Shown piece after piece: positions 43,090-55,666 of a stretch of 64,000 nucleotides of DNA. Position numbers and translations under genes: made by a program. The stretch spans positions 13,281,280 to 13,345,279 of the forward strand of contig NC_089280.1 in the NCBI RefSeq assembly GCF_963678975.1, written 5' to 3'. Within the stretch, counting starts at the first letter, position 1. Each line of letters opens with the position of its first letter. Source of the DNA: Dysidea avara. Lineage: Eukaryota; Porifera; Demospongiae; Dictyoceratida; Dysideidae. The notes below the pieces were generated by a model. It was not told where the DNA came from. It did not search any database and saw only the letters and a program-made list of their open reading frames with translations.

Positions 43090-43132
43090 GCGTGTGTGGG
43101 CAAGTGCGACATTGCGTATGGGCAGTACCGTA

Positions 43133-43839
43133 GTTATCCACTCCAAAAACACCTTTGTTGTAAAAAAGGCACGTCCAAGAAACTGCAAGTACCTGTAATC
43201 CAATGTAATTAAAAACACCTCAGTTATAGGGAAAGACTTTATGAAAATAAAATAACTGGTAACTTAAAGAGCTGATATCTGGAGCGGCCAAGAATCGATC
43301 TTAATCCAACTTACAAAATATATCTGTGGTAAATATTTCAGGCATCTTTTGCTCAAACTTAAGCTGTAACTGGGTGTCTAATAAAGTACTACATAGCTAG
43401 CTATGCATAATTTTGATATGTAGCTGAATTCATTATACAGACATACACTGATGGATGGTGGTACGACGCAATGCTTACCAGCAGCTATAGTGATCTTACT
43501 TAGTTCACTGCAGCTATATGAACATAATTTTTTATAAGTCTCAGATTACATTTCAAGTGTTTGCGTGTTGTGGCACTGTAGGGAAATGCCAAGCATCTCC
43601 TCATCTCAATAACTGCATCATCATTTCCTATGCATTTTGTGTCATATTTAGATCAACTGTTGTAACTGGATTGACAAGGTGTACAGATTTTCTAGGTCAC
43701 ATAGAATCAATAAAGAGAGATCAGTAAAGAGGATGGAGGGAAGCCAACAAGACATCAGCAATAATTATAGGAGGAACAATCAAAATGCACTCAAATAAAA
43801 AATCTCAATTAATATTCGAAATTCTTTGCTGATGTAATA
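43133..43839. other. No gene seen
   Basis: AT-rich spacer, frames without motifs. Confidence 0.3.
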
Positions 43840-44140
43840 CATGAGCGATTGCTTTATTAGGGTCAGAAAATTGTCATACTTATTGAGATCATGTCATCTT
43901 TTTGGAAAATGTTTTCAACAGATAGTTAACTACATCTGATGGTGGCATTACTAAGTCTTCAAAGAAATGAAAGGAGAATTAATCTTCAGCGTAACTTTCT
44001 GGTAAAATTTTCAACAGCTGTTTTGCATTTGCATATATTTTTCCTTACTTCCTCCAATCCTTCATCATTTCTTTACAGCATTCCTCCACTGGCTTGTTCT
44101 TGTAACTTTTCTCAATGGAGTTTGATCCGGTATTAGATAT
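43840..44140 (-). pseudogene. Gene-family fragment (YLLKTFSKK module)
   Basis: Homologous to 6590-6850 and 22070-22340: ttattagggtcagaaaattg to tctcaatggagtttgatcc. The minus-strand exon is reduced and shifted. Confidence 0.35.
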
Positions 44141-44870
44141 TGACAACTATGATTTCACCCTGACTAGATCCAAGAGTATACTTTTGCACCAATTGGTGGC
44201 ATGCATTGACACAGTTAATTACTGGTTTGTCAAAGATAACTTTGCTCAGGGGCCTACATAATCATTATTAGAAAGCTGAGAGCATGGAGATCAGTGAAAA
44301 TCAATGCTTACATTTATACAGATACCTACATGTTAGTCAATTAGCAGGAAAATAGCAGTCCATATGGTGCAAATTTCTCCATATGTCACTTATTTGCAAC
44401 AAACACTATTTCTATGTTCTCATACCCATATAGAATCCATTGATAGCCTCTAAAGTGCTAAGAAACTTAATTTGGCAGATAGTTATTGCATGAAACAAAG
44501 TGAATTATTAGCATTGAGTTGTAGGGTATAGCTACGTATAAAAACATCACAGCAATGTATATGTAATAGTTGTAACATGGGCATGAGGGCTTTGCCTGTG
44601 TTACAACTAATATGTAACACTTATTAGGCTGATAGCCTGTACAGGGCGATCAATCGCCCAAGCCAATACAAGTGCAGCCACTGAATGTATTATATATGCA
44701 TACCTAAAATTTTCAATTATGGGTCAGCAGCTAGTACATTCTGGTTACGTTTGGTTATGATAAACGGACATATCCTAGAAATATCCTGGAGAACTTCCGT
44801 TATGCGAATTTAATGTTTTAATCAGTGCTATTGAATCGTTTATGGAAATACTATGCAGTTCACTTAAGTA
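44141..44870. other. No gene; one hairpin
   Basis: A 43-bp hairpin at 44567-44609 (tagttgtaacatgggc... against ...cctgtgttacaacta) is the only structure noted. Confidence 0.35.
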
Positions 44871-47800
44871 GAGTAAGCCACCGATGTTCGGCCACCAGGA
44901 ATTTTCGGACACTCGTACGCAGAAACTATGCAACGTATTCTCTTGCATTTTGCATTGCTATTACCTTAGGCCCTCACCATTTAGCCCACCAAGTTTCGTA
45001 GGATTTTTTTAAGTACTGTGTGTTTGGCGAGCCAATAAGCATGTGTCCGAATCGCATGACGTTTTGGCCAAAAGTATGCATTTTCGGACTGCAACTCACA
45101 AAGCACAATAAATGCACGGATTTGAATGAAATTTGGCATGAAGCTAGGGTAATCACTCAAGGTTCAGCCCACCAAGTTTCAGCTTATAAATCGATTCTAC
45201 GCCTCAGTAATTATTAAATCTGTAAGCACATGTAGGTGTATCGAATATCGGACATTTATTGCCGCGAAAAACTACAACTGCTGATTAAATTTTTGAGCAA
45301 ATTCACATGATTTCAGCTTCTACACACTATAAAGAGCAAACAAATCACAACTGATTGTTATTTGAGAGCTCATGTATCTTGTGACAGTCTGCAACTGCTC
45401 AGCTGACAAACCAGCTATGCACAGAGAGCCTTAAACACCTGCTGCATAGCCATAGCAAACTGTATAACCTTTATTGGGAATATTCTCACATGAGAAATGA
45501 TACAGCATGTAAGAATTGTGAAGAGATTTTTACTGTGTCTATAGGTGACTGTTCTATAGAGTAGTTCATTTTGCCTGACTGCTTTATTGGAGTATCTTAT
45601 CTTTTATTTAAATTATGGGAGCCACTGAATAAAACTGATACTATATCATGTGAGAAACCTAGCTGTTTACAACTAAGATTAAAGTTTGTAGAGCTAGTGT
45701 TCTATTTATGGTAGATCTTTGATTTTGGAACTTGAGGTCTTGATACTTTCTTGCCGGAGTAGCTCTATATAACTTGAAAGGGGTAGTGAAATCACTTAAA
45801 ACTGGGTATAGTTATGCTCTGAACTGATGAATTTTTATGTGCTACTCTTCCTAATAAAGTCATGCACATTACAACTACAATAGATGTACAGCTAAGTAAT
45901 TAGGTATATGCCTTTCTTCAGTCCAACACCTATAAATGTGTGGCATTTTCCAGATTTTGTATATAGACGCTTGGCAATTGCAAGGTTATAGATCTCTTAA
46001 GAAATAGCTTGACAATATCACAGTGAAGAGATGGCAATATACAACATATAGTTCTATTGCTATTCAACTACTCTGGTTTTGGTTTTCCTTATCTATTTAT
46101 TTCAAGGAGGATAAGTTTGCATATGTATACAAGTGCAGAAATGCAATGAACAAATTCACTCCAAACTATTTAGCTACAAAATTTGATTGAGATGGTGTAT
46201 AGATTGAAGAGCATGACATGTAGATTGTTGCCAGTATTAACTACATCCTGCAGTAAGTAGTTCCATGATACAGCTTGCCTTTGGCCATACGCCTGGCTAA
46301 AAATCCTGCATGTATTGACATAAATATGAGAGGGTAAACTGTTTTTACAGCAGCAATAAAATGTTTGGTTACAGTTCCATAATAATAATGTGTGACATGT
46401 CATGGTTTAATTGGACAGTTAATCTTCTAGGATATACACAATGCCAGGAAGACTGAGAATAGCAACATGCTAGGGATGGTTCAGTTATAGCTGTCATGAG
46501 GGAATCAATTTATACAGGATTTATCTTTTTTCCTCCACTAAGTTCCCATTAAACAAATTGTGCAGTCATTTACGCTTGTCACACTTACTGTACAATTAAA
46601 AACTTACAGTGCAGCTTTGTTATAATTACATCATTCATATTATAATATGGCATGATGAAAGTAGCTTCATTGGTTACTTGACTGACAAATGATTATCACA
46701 TTCCAATAATGATTCTTCTTTCAGGGAAGCACAAATGTACATATACACCTACAAAAAATTTACACAATAGCAATTCAGTGCAAAAATTTGCACATGCAAT
46801 AATGGTTGCATGTATGTGCATTATGATATCTTTAACAGGGTAAAAATGATTAACATTATTCAATCAACATTTTAAATAAAATGGCTTTATAAAAGTTATA
46901 GTAATAAGGACATGAAGTGTTTCCTTCAAATCAGTAGGATTCAGGACTGGAAGATGGTATAAATTTATTTTGCCTTGATATCTAACAAAGCTTATAAGAT
47001 TATAAGCAATTCCATTTTACTTATAAAAGAGAAGAGCTATAATAATTATAGCATGCAGAGTGTGAAACATTTTGGACATACTTACTTCTAGGGTTATAAT
47101 TTCAGGAAACCTCTTCAAATATGTATGCACTATAGATAATAATAGCTATAGCTATATACTTGGAATAGACATTAGACCTCGACTTCCAAAATGAAGGATC
47201 CACTATGAAACAGAATTATCCTATCCCTTGCAACAATCTAATTTTTGTGAACATTTTATTAATAACTTTGACAGCAATAATTTTGCACTTACCACTACAT
47301 CTGTCCCTTCTCCAAGTACTTCGAGATCCCTACTTCTAGTGCTCCAAGATTCCTGCTCCTATGAGCTATCTCATTCTTTAACTTGTATCCTTTATTCTTT
47401 CTACCCCTTATAATTTTACTTGTAGTTAGGTAGCTAATTGTAATTTATAAATAATTATCTTATGGCTACCAGTGCTATAGACACTGCATCTTTAGGACTA
47501 TAATAATATTGTAATTATTATTTTGCTGTATAGCCTCAGGCCTGCATTGCATGTAGCGTATGTAAAGTTCTGTAAAATGTTAAAATATACATATTAGTAA
47601 ATAATAGAATACTTCATGTTGGTTAAACAATCTTTAGCTTCTCACATGACCTTTATTAGATTATCCTGATCATATTATAAGTATAAAGAGAAGATATACT
47701 CTAATAAAGTAATCAGGCAAAATGAACTACTCTAATAGAACAGTCACCTATAGACACAGTAAAAATCTCTTCACAATTCTTGCATGCTGTATCATTTCTC

Positions 47801-48421
47801 ATGTGAGAATATTCCCAATAAAGGTTATACAGTTTGCTATGGCTATGCAGCAGGTGTTTAAGGCTCTCTGTGCATAGCTGGTTTGTCAGCTGAGCAGTTG
47901 CAGACTGTCACAAGATACATGAGCTCTCAAATAACAATCAGTTGTGATTTGTTTGCTCTTTATAGTGTGTAGAAGCTGAAATCATGTGAATTTGCTCAAA
48001 AATTTAATCAGCAGTTGTAGTTTTTCGCAGCAATAAATGTCCTAAATTCGATACACCTACATGCGCTTACAGATTTAATAATTACTGAGGCGTAGAATCG
48101 ATTTATAAGCTGAAACTTGGTGGGCTGAACCTTGAGTAATTACCCTAGCTTCATGCCAAATTTCATTCAAATCCGTGCATTTATTGTGCTTTGTGAGCTG
48201 CAGTCCGAAAATGCATACTTTTGGCCAAAACATCATGCGATTCGGACACATGCTTATTGGCTCGCCAAACACACAGTCCTTAAAGAAATCCTACGAAACT
48301 TGGTGGGCTAAATGGTAAGGGCCTAAGGTAATAGCAATGCAAAATGCAAGAGAATACGTTGCATAGTTTCTGCGTACGAGTGTCCGAAAATTCCTGGTGG
48401 CCGAACATCGGTGACTTACTC
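44871..48421. mobile_element. 3.55-kb transposon with terminal inverted repeats of about 730 bp
   Basis: Ends gagtaagccaccgatgttcg and cgaacatcggtgacttactc are inverted, each flanked by TA. The arms 44871-45602 and 47691-48421 match over their whole length at clearly more than 90 percent by eye. The 2.1-kb inside (45603-47690) is AT-rich and has no transposase motif, so the element is non-autonomous. Both arms carry the same 65-codon frame (MFGEPISMCPNRM...), which has no known domain. The inner arm edge carries the dispersed module gactgctttattggagtat. Confidence 0.9.
45603..47690. other. Inside of the long-arm transposon
   Basis: No frame over about 80 codons and no recognised motif; several ttat-rich tracts. 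Confidence 0.4.
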
Positions 48422-48796
48422 TACCAGACAGTGCTTGTAGAATGGTTACTCCGTGCAGAGTGGTAGCTTCATGATGGGGGTGTGTCTATATTCAAAATCA
48501 TGCGGACTTGAAACGATCGAATGAATAAGCTATAGCACTAGTTTTCACCTTAGCCCAACGTTTTTCAATGCCAAGTTCAAAAATGTCTTCAGACTAAACC
48601 CAAACCCTTTCTATAGCATTTTAATTTTTTTCTATTTAACAGAATTTTATGCTGACTGACTGACTGACAGCCAAGTATAATTTGACATACGGACTTGATT
48701 TTGCCAACCACAGACATACAATACAAGCACCATGGGCTTGCCTTTGTCTTTGTGTTCTAGTTCTCTTTGCTGACAATGCAAGGTGTCAATTCAAGT
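48422..48796. other. Intergenic, nothing recognised
   Basis: Contains the short repeat tgactgactgactgac near 48655. A fragment near 48769 (ctttgctgacaatgcaaggt) is a trace of the MKNTDD exon region at 7110. Confidence 0.3.
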
Positions 48797-49240
48797 GCTA
48801 GGAGGGTATAGTGTTCCGTTAACCTTACTGAGAAAGATGTTTTGGCAAAATACTCATTTTGAGACACAGCAAATGAAACCTTGCAGCTCTCACACTTAAC
48901 CCAGCTCATTGTTTTTGATGTGGAAAGGTCAGTGGTGCAATTTGTTGCACCACATTTGTCTTCCACTGGAGTTTACTTTATCAAGCTCTACATATCCTAC
49001 AGAAAAAGATGTGCATATACACTGTAGTGTGGATTCTAGTAATATAGTACTTTACAATATTGTGAAATTGGTTTCTAAATTCTGGTCAATATTTTTTAGT
49101 GAGAAAGTACCAAAATACAGTAGACAGCAAGCCAGTATGCACAAGAGTACTGAGATTGCAATTAATATATCACACATGTGCATCAATACAAACCTTCACA
49201 TTGATGTTTTGCAAATTGTTTCATTTTGTATGCTCTTTGG
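48797..49240. repeat. Segment shared with 8628-9060
   Basis: Same orientation, roughly 90 percent alike by eye; both include gtgctaggagggtatagtgt and aaagtaccaaaatacag. Confidence 0.8.
48830..48975 (-). pseudogene. Cys-rich family exon, PHD/zinc-finger-like
   Basis: Minus-strand PVEDKCGATNCTTDLSTSKT, MSWVKCESCKVSFAVSQNE. The spacing C-x4-C-x16-C-x2-C with Trp before the second pair resembles the first half of a PHD-type zinc finger, in which the partner His and Cys would be encoded by the next exon. It then runs into a frame without homology. The copy at 8690-8830 is decayed. G2E3-type HECT ligases carry PHD-like fingers, so a link with the HECT-like piece is possible but unproven. Confidence 0.35.
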
Positions 49241-49275
49241 CATTTTTTTTATATAACCTTATATCAAGAGTTCAT

Positions 49276-49509
49276 AATATTTGTATGGTGGAGAGTGTCT
49301 AACTTGAATGCATTCACCAAACACCCTGTGTAAAGTAACAGCTTAGCCTTATTTCAGAACAAAGGCTTTGCCTTCATCAACACCAATCAACAGTTTTCTA
49401 TCCCCCAGTGAAGGTGTTGATTTGATAAAAGGTGAACTTTGGTGAACTTTACGCAGGGTGTTTGTACAGGCCATACTAAGAGTTAGACACTCTCCCCCAT
49501 ACAAATATT
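49276..49509. mobile_element. 234-bp MITE
   Basis: Inverted ends aatatttgtatggtggagag, tgtctaac and gttagacactctcccccata, caaatatt. Inner gtgtaaagt and actttacgcagggtg also pair. No frame. Confidence 0.8.
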
Positions 49510-50209
49510 ATGTACTCTTGCTTATATAGAAGGATGAAATTCTAGTCATAAGTATATGTGTCTGTATGCTGGTAGCAATGAAGCAATTTGCTTTTCTTGG
49601 ATATACAGTCTGATTGCTCTTCAGTGTCAGTACCTGTACATGTGTGTTCCTAATCTATATTAGGTGACTGATCATTGCTTCTTGAACCATGCTCTCACCA
49701 CTAGTGTTTGGTTGTGATTGTGATTCAGGCAACTGCTTAGACATCATAAGCTCTGGACTTGTGAAAAAGAAGCTTGGTCAGCTTGAAGCTAATGCATAAC
49801 ACAATTTAAGTACATCGAGATGTATGTGGTTATTGTGTATTCTGTGCAGAAGATTTTAAGTATATCTAGAAAGATATTTATATAGCTATAAGATAATAGA
49901 CACACTTCACATAAGAACCACTGTGATCCAAGATACAAAGCCCACTATAATCCACTGCCAATCAAAGGAGTTTTAACACCATGGCATGTAAGCAGACTAT
50001 AGCCTGAATGTATATAGGTTTAGAAATTGTCTACACCACATCTCTTACTGTACATGCATATGGAAAGTTTAGAGCCCCCAGAGGTACAGTACAACTATGA
50101 GAGTATCCATGTGAGTATTAAGTGCGTCTCATATAATGGCCCTATTTGAAGGAAATAGAAGCCCAGGCTTTTGACATTCACTTCTAATAGAAACACATCA
50201 TACTATTTT
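49510..50209. other. No gene seen
   Basis: AT-rich spacer without repeats of note. Confidence 0.3.
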
Positions 50210-50282
50210 AGCCAATCAAATTAGTATTACACATTTTTGTCAAGAACCTTGACAAACAAGTGTAATACTGATTCTATTGGCT
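50210..50282. other. 73-bp hairpin
   Basis: agccaatcaaattagtatta, cac pairs with gtgtaatactgattctattg, gct around ttgtcaagaaccttgacaa. Probably a very small MITE. Confidence 0.75.
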
Positions 50283-51303
50283 AATCACTCTACATATTTC
50301 AAAATAATATGTCAAGGTGTTATTGAGAGTATTATATTGTAACACATTCAGTTGTTGGATTATCTACTATATTCTATCTAAAGTTCAATCAGCAGAATTT
50401 TCTTACTATGTATGCATTTATATATATGAATATATCTTTTTATTCTGTAGGACGTGTTCTACTTGTGTCAGCAAAGCAGTGAAGTATGGACTTGATAAAG
50501 CCTCTCCTAAACTGCATCATCAACTAGTACACAACCAAAACAATCAACTGAGTTAAGTGTGTGTGAACTGCAAGAAATATTTTGCCTTATCTCACCATGA
50601 AAATTTGCATTTACTGTAAGGATTGTGAGTGATATTGTCGACATAACAGGCTGGGGCAAAGGATCCGACTTAATTTAGGGGACTAGAATGTAGCTATAGG
50701 ATGACACCCCCCATGTTCAGGGAAATTCAAAGTGCATGCACTAATAGCAATATAGCTTCATTTATGGCTTATTTAATGTTGAAAAAATAACTTTACAACT
50801 ATTCCAATTTGCAAAAAGACACCACAATTATTACAAAACACACATTGCTAACATGTACATATTTTATTTTCTTGCAGCTTAACTAGTTAAACTAAGTTAA
50901 TGGAGCATTCAAGCATGCATGAATGTATTATGACAGTGGTTAACCTCACAAAGCTCCTTCACAACTGGAGAAAAGGCTGGCGCACGTGCAAAAATGGCTG
51001 GCAATAATTGGAAAAGTACATTGTGCATGTGTTACAAGAAAAGGTGCGTAGAAAGACGCGTGGTGTAGTGAAGTTGGAGTTGGACCTATTTGAGAATAAA
51101 TAGGAGAATCCATGGAACCCTGCACACCTAACAAAACAACCACCATCTATGGACGGTGGCAACCAGGTAAGACCTGCTGGCTGGGTTAAACTAATAAGCA
51201 ACATCAAATTACTATTAATTTTAATGGTTTTCGAGTTACTATAGTTAGCAAATCTAAGCACAACAAGCTAATTATTGTATGTGTATAGATTACTGTAACT
51301 CAC
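50283..51303. other. Region downstream of gene C; no homologous 3' exons
   Basis: Exons equivalent to gene A exons 4-5 (DVWWFPG; WPEWPYCQ) should lie here if gene C were complete, and I do not find them. A plus-strand exon-like frame near 50450-50556 (CSTCVSKAVKYGLDKASPKL) follows an acceptor-like ttctgtag but has no partner. Confidence 0.35.
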
Positions 51304-52736
51304 ATAAATCTTGGTTGTTCCATTAAACTGACCAACTTTCATCCAATCAGGTGGCACAACCCCTATAAAGCAGTTTTAATGTATATGTAGGTATATGTAA
51401 TATATAATTATCAGAATTTAATGCATGGTGTCCTTGGTGGCACTGTTAAAAATAATATGTAATTAAACTATTTACAATAATGCAACTTACCCTTTCGAAC
51501 AAACAGCATTTATTTTCAGCCCAAACTTTTGATGTATGGTTGACATAATACATGTTGCCACCAACAGATAAGTATGAACAAGTAAAGTTGTTGAATGTTG
51601 GCTTGTCAGTGTCAAAAAGTGGTATACAATAATCATAGAAATCACCTCGAAGTCTCTACAAAGTGGAATATACATAAATCTATATCATGTGATAATGCAT
51701 TTTATGTGCGAATTGTCTAGAACACAACAAAGGAACAAAGCTGGTGGCCAGGGACTTCTAATTTTACAGTTTGTCCAGAGTTCCAGGACCAGCAAAAGTC
51801 TTTATAGCTAGCACGTATTTGAACCTGAAAATATAAACAGATGTAGTCCTATACATCTGTAAAATGCTTAAACCATAAAGGATAGAATTATAGTGTTAGC
51901 TATATGCAAATAAAAATTCAACCAGATATCAAAAAACTATAATTCTCATATTCATGGAAGAAAACACAATGACTAAGCAATTCCAATTAGTGGTGTAATA
52001 AACCCTAGCCCACTGATCGAAATACAGTGGTTTGATTCTAATATACATGTACATGTGTACACAGCAGGCATAAAAAGCGTACTCATTAAGGTCTGGGCTA
52101 GGATTTATTTTAATTAGTACATGCATAAACAAGATTTCAGATGTCCTATGTATCGAATATATGTCGGTAGCTTTACGTATACTTTAACCCACGAAACAAT
52201 ATTTGACAAGGTTGATTTATGCTTATAGGAGTTGCTGCTGAGTTGCATATATATATAGTGGTTACCAATGTAGGAACACCAACTTTAGTATTATTAATAT
52301 GAGCAACGTTAACGTTTCATACTACACGATCTTTCATCTCTGTAAATCCTTCCCTGAGATAAATGCAGTAAGTTTCATTCTACCATTAATTGTTGTGCTG
52401 TAGCTATTATACGAAACTAAAATTGATGTGGTAGGCTCCTGCTTGTAAACTTAGGAGTCTACATTTTAAGGGGGTTTCCTAAAACCCTTTGTAAACCCCT
52501 CTCTCTATGCCCCTGCAGGATTTTACAATTTATATACAAGCTATAGGGTCAAATCAACCTGTCAAATCCTCTGCATCCTCTGCTTGTGGTTTAGCCAACT
52601 AAATCGTTTTCCTAATGATGCATGATCAGCAAAATATGCAGTTGTCAATAACCTGGCTCCTCCTAGTTTCATGTAGCCAGCCTCCTTTCTCAGCCCGTGC
52701 AATGAAAAGGGGGCTGCCAGCTATACGAATCTAACC

Positions 52737-53135
52737 TGGGTGCCTTAAATTAGACTATTCTATCTGTTTCCCATCCTGGACTCAGGAATATTTGCATGCG
52801 GCAGGTGGTCCATGTATGATTTCCATTATAAGATTTATTGGCAGCTTTTCAAGCCATTATTTGCCATAAAAAGCTGCATAAAAGCATGCTAAGCTTCCAT
52901 TAAGCAAAAAATAATACAAACATGAATATGTGCTGACTTGATAGCACTGCTGACACGTAAGCTGACAAGATGGCTTTTACTGAGCCCATACAGAATCCAA
53001 AAATAACCAGAAAATAATGGAAGAATACGGAATAATAGAATAATTAACTATTCAGTAGAGCTGACATTAACCAGATGCAAGCAGTGGACAGGAGCCAGAG
53101 AATTTACACATGTGCTAACGAGCCTTAACTGGCCG
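52737..53135. mobile_element. Old copy of the 398-bp ggccactcc MITE family
   Basis: Aligns with 56281-56678 over its length (ggactcaggaatatttgcat; gcagcttttcaagccattat; atagcactgctgacacgtaa), but its termini are eroded. Confidence 0.75.
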
Positions 53136-53668
53136 ACCCTTGCTGAATGTAGAGAAGAACAGAAAGCTATATATTATGATGTTTAAGATCACTAATCACC
53201 TTGTTGGCATCCCAGCAAACTCTTACCTAACAATTGTACCCATGTTACATGATATACGTAAGAGCGATGTCAAACAGTGAAAATAAAAGCCCATAGCTTT
53301 AGCTGGTATTGAGTTACACTTGCCTGAAGGCATCCGGCAGACAGGCAGTTAGTCAGTAGAAAATTCCATTGAATAAACTTTTTGAAAATTTTGTAACATT
53401 TTATTGGAAGCCTTTAGGATCGTACTGAAGACACTTTTGGGCTTGGTTATACCTAACCAGTACTGCCATGGTGCCAAGATGGAGTTGTGAAGCTGGTGTT
53501 TGGCTAGGAAAACAAAAAATCTCCATGATCCGTAATATACAGTACGGTAGTACTGTATGATATATAGCTATAAATTGTAATTTGCTTGTTGTGATCTGTG
53601 CATCATACTCTTTTTAGAGGTCTGCACAGTAATAATATAATAATAAAGAATAAGTTGGTTTTGCATAC
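53136..53668. other. Intron of gene C
   Basis: No further exon or repeat recognised. Confidence 0.3.
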
Positions 53669-53748
53669 CTTATAGTCTGTTCTAAAGTAACAGTAATTTT
53701 GGTGGTGAAAAGATGCCGCTAAAGGATTTTCTCCTGCCCATGCACAAG

Positions 53749-54370
53749 CTTGAAATATGTACAGAAAGAAAGTTTACTTTATCAGTACTTACACTGTATG
53801 ACGATTTACGTGTTTAATAGACATGATACTTAGAGAGATAGATCTATGAATTTACCATAGGGTACTAGACACCCAACTAGGTAAGATTGATACATTGGTC
53901 ATGCATACTCTATAGCTAGGTACTTGGTCATGGTGCAGGTTTAAGATCAAAGCATTTGTTCAAAAAGTAGTATAAACCTGAAATAGAGACAAAAGTGACA
54001 GTTTTTGAACATTAAATTGGCTGTAAAGATCAAATCTGAGGTGTCCCTCTACTAAAAAATAATCTTAAAACAAACTTTTTGCTAAATTACATACTTTATC
54101 ACAAAGTGGCCTTTAATTTTAAAGGCTTAGAGCCCTGACTAACTTCTTTCTGTTAACTGCAGGATTAAGTGGGGGTCAGCACAATAAAAGACTATATAGC
54201 TTAGCCAGATTCTTGTTTCAGTTCTTGCATTTTTGCAATGATCCCAGCTAGTATATTGACATTATAGACTAACAGCTTATATCTTGCCACACACTTTACA
54301 ATAATTTAGAATACCTACACATAAACAAGTTTTAAAATAACACCAGCAGATGAGATGACTACACCATCTG
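53749..54370. other. Upstream of gene C, no signal-peptide exon found
   Basis: An exon like gene A exon 1 (signal peptide then PTWPDQF) is not visible here, so gene C is also 5'-incomplete or its first exon is too diverged to see. Confidence 0.3.
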
Positions 54371-54711
54371 CAGTGGCAGATCTAGAATTTTCAAAAGGGG
54401 GTTTCTAAAAGTTGGTATAGCTGAAAAATAAGGTACCTGAAGACATTTCTCCAGAAATTTTTGAGATTTTAGAAGCTCTGAGATTGAATTTTTGGCTACT
54501 TTCAGTTGGCAATTACAATATATCCATCTGTAAATACTATAGCTAACTATACAGCAAAAGTTGTGATTAAGCTGTAGTTACGTGACTGCTCTATTAGAGT
54601 AGATCTTGATTATTTTAATACAACAATAACAAAGCTAGTTAGACTGCCACTGAGCTAAATTTAAAAAGGATTTCTGTCGAAACCACAGAAACCCATCTAG
54701 ATCCACCACTG
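54371..54711. mobile_element. 341-bp MITE with cagtggc.gatctaga ends
   Basis: Ends cagtggcagatctaga and tctagatccaccactg are inverted. Flanks ATCTG (54366-54370 and 54712-54716) are direct repeats, a likely target duplication. The inside holds the dispersed gtgactgctctattagagta module and gggggtttctaaaag. Confidence 0.8.
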
Positions 54712-55573
54712 ATCTGGCTAACAATTTGCACCCTAAAATCTTGTCAGATTTGATGGACTTGTATAAGCCTATCAAAGCTCATACATTGCTGTAGAGGCTC
54801 TGGGAAGACACCAGGGTGACTTTCAGACAATGTTAGAGTCTATATGGCAAAGTTATGAAAATATGAAATGTATATGTGTGTTTTTGCCATTGTGGTCTGG
54901 GTGTTATTTAGCCTAGAGCTCACCATTGTGACACTTGTCAATTTTGTACCCCAGGTGATGCCCACTCCAACCTTTACCTTTCACCCCTTTGTGAGAACTT
55001 GTGATCCAGCAACATTTGTGCTAGCAGAAAATTGTAGAGGCTACTTTTTGTGCTCAATATCATATCCTGCATAGAGTCCAAAGGCCTTTTCAAAGTTCCA
55101 GTACAACTCCTTAATACTGTTTTCTGCCCATATAAATTCTTCTTAGGCATTGTCTTAAAGGAAGTGCTGAAGGTCTGTAGGACACCTTATCCTACAGCTG
55201 TTTAAAGATGTTAGTTTGAAAAGGTGAAAAAAATCCACCTGGGCAACCTTGAACCTGAAGCCATCCAAGTTGTGAATTATCTGAAATTTGACTGTCACCG
55301 AAAATTTGAATGAGAGATCATGTAACTGTTGAAACATCAGGTGCCTCTTGATAATTGTTAGCTCTGCAAGTGCCACAAATTAAAGTATTGAGTTGCAAAA
55401 AACTGGAGTAAAGCCTAAGGAAGCCTGGAGTGGTGTTTATTATTAAAGATGCTTGTCATGAGGGTGTGAAAATTGTGAGAATCATACCTAAGGCAGAGCC
55501 AATGCTTTTCAGTCTGATTTTAAATTTAAAAATTGAATTTTATGTGCTTAATGGATGGAGTGTTAATTGCTGA
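54712..55573. other. No gene; one SINE-like piece
   Basis: Apart from the SINE-like copy at 55156-55266, only short frames. The plus-strand reading near 54950-55074 (FHPFVRTCDPATFVLAENCR) is open but has no neighbour exon. Confidence 0.3.
55156..55266 (-). mobile_element. SINE-like copy related to 42368-42549
   Basis: Minus strand: ggcttcaggttcaaggttgc, then ccaggtggattttttt and ctgtaggataaggtgtccta, cagaccttcagcac. Same order as the insertion at 42368-42549. No A-tail is obvious here. Confidence 0.5.
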
Positions 55574-55598
55574 TCTCTCTCTCTCACACACACACACA

Positions 55599-55666
<68 letters not shown>

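Larger units (their letters stand above)
40248..43130. mobile_element. 2.9-kb long-inverted-repeat transposon with TA target site
   Basis: Termini cggtacccgcccaagcgcaa (left) and gcgtatgggcagtaccg (right) are inverted and flanked by TA on both sides (40246-40247, 43131-43132). The arms run 40248 to about 40970 and about 42061 to 43130. They stay alignable over about 720 bp, for example gcaaaagcaggttatccact against its complement. The spacer (40971-42060) has no transposase. The right arm is longer because it carries two later insertions (42368-42549 and 42965-43089), which show as clean gaps in the left arm. A 72-codon frame (ANPVLPIQAARVVIKWGFNK) is kept in both arms. Confidence 0.85.
51304..53748 (-). 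pseudogene. Paralogue of gene A with 5' exons, frame-disrupted (gene C)
   Basis: Exons on the minus strand: 53748-53669 (CAWAGENPLAASFHHQNYCY, FRTDYK), 51824-51768 (VQIRASYKDFCWSWNSGQT; donor gtaaaa), 51655-51491 (RLRGDFYDYCIPLFDTDKPT ... AENKCCLFER; donor gtaagt) and 51362-51304 (VVPPDWMKVGQFNGTTKIY; donor gtgagt). The third exon is 165 nt, exactly like gene A exon 2. The fourth is 59 nt instead of 66, which breaks the frame right after its acceptor. The exons for the WWFPG block and the C-terminus are missing. The first two exons have no equivalent in gene A, so the ancestral protein was longer or A has lost them. The 1.8-kb intron between exons 1 and 2 contains an old MITE (52737-53135). 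Confidence 0.6.

Noticed and set aside
45020-45217. 65-codon frame seen again at 48075-48272
   Set aside because: Same reason: the two sites are the arms of one transposon.
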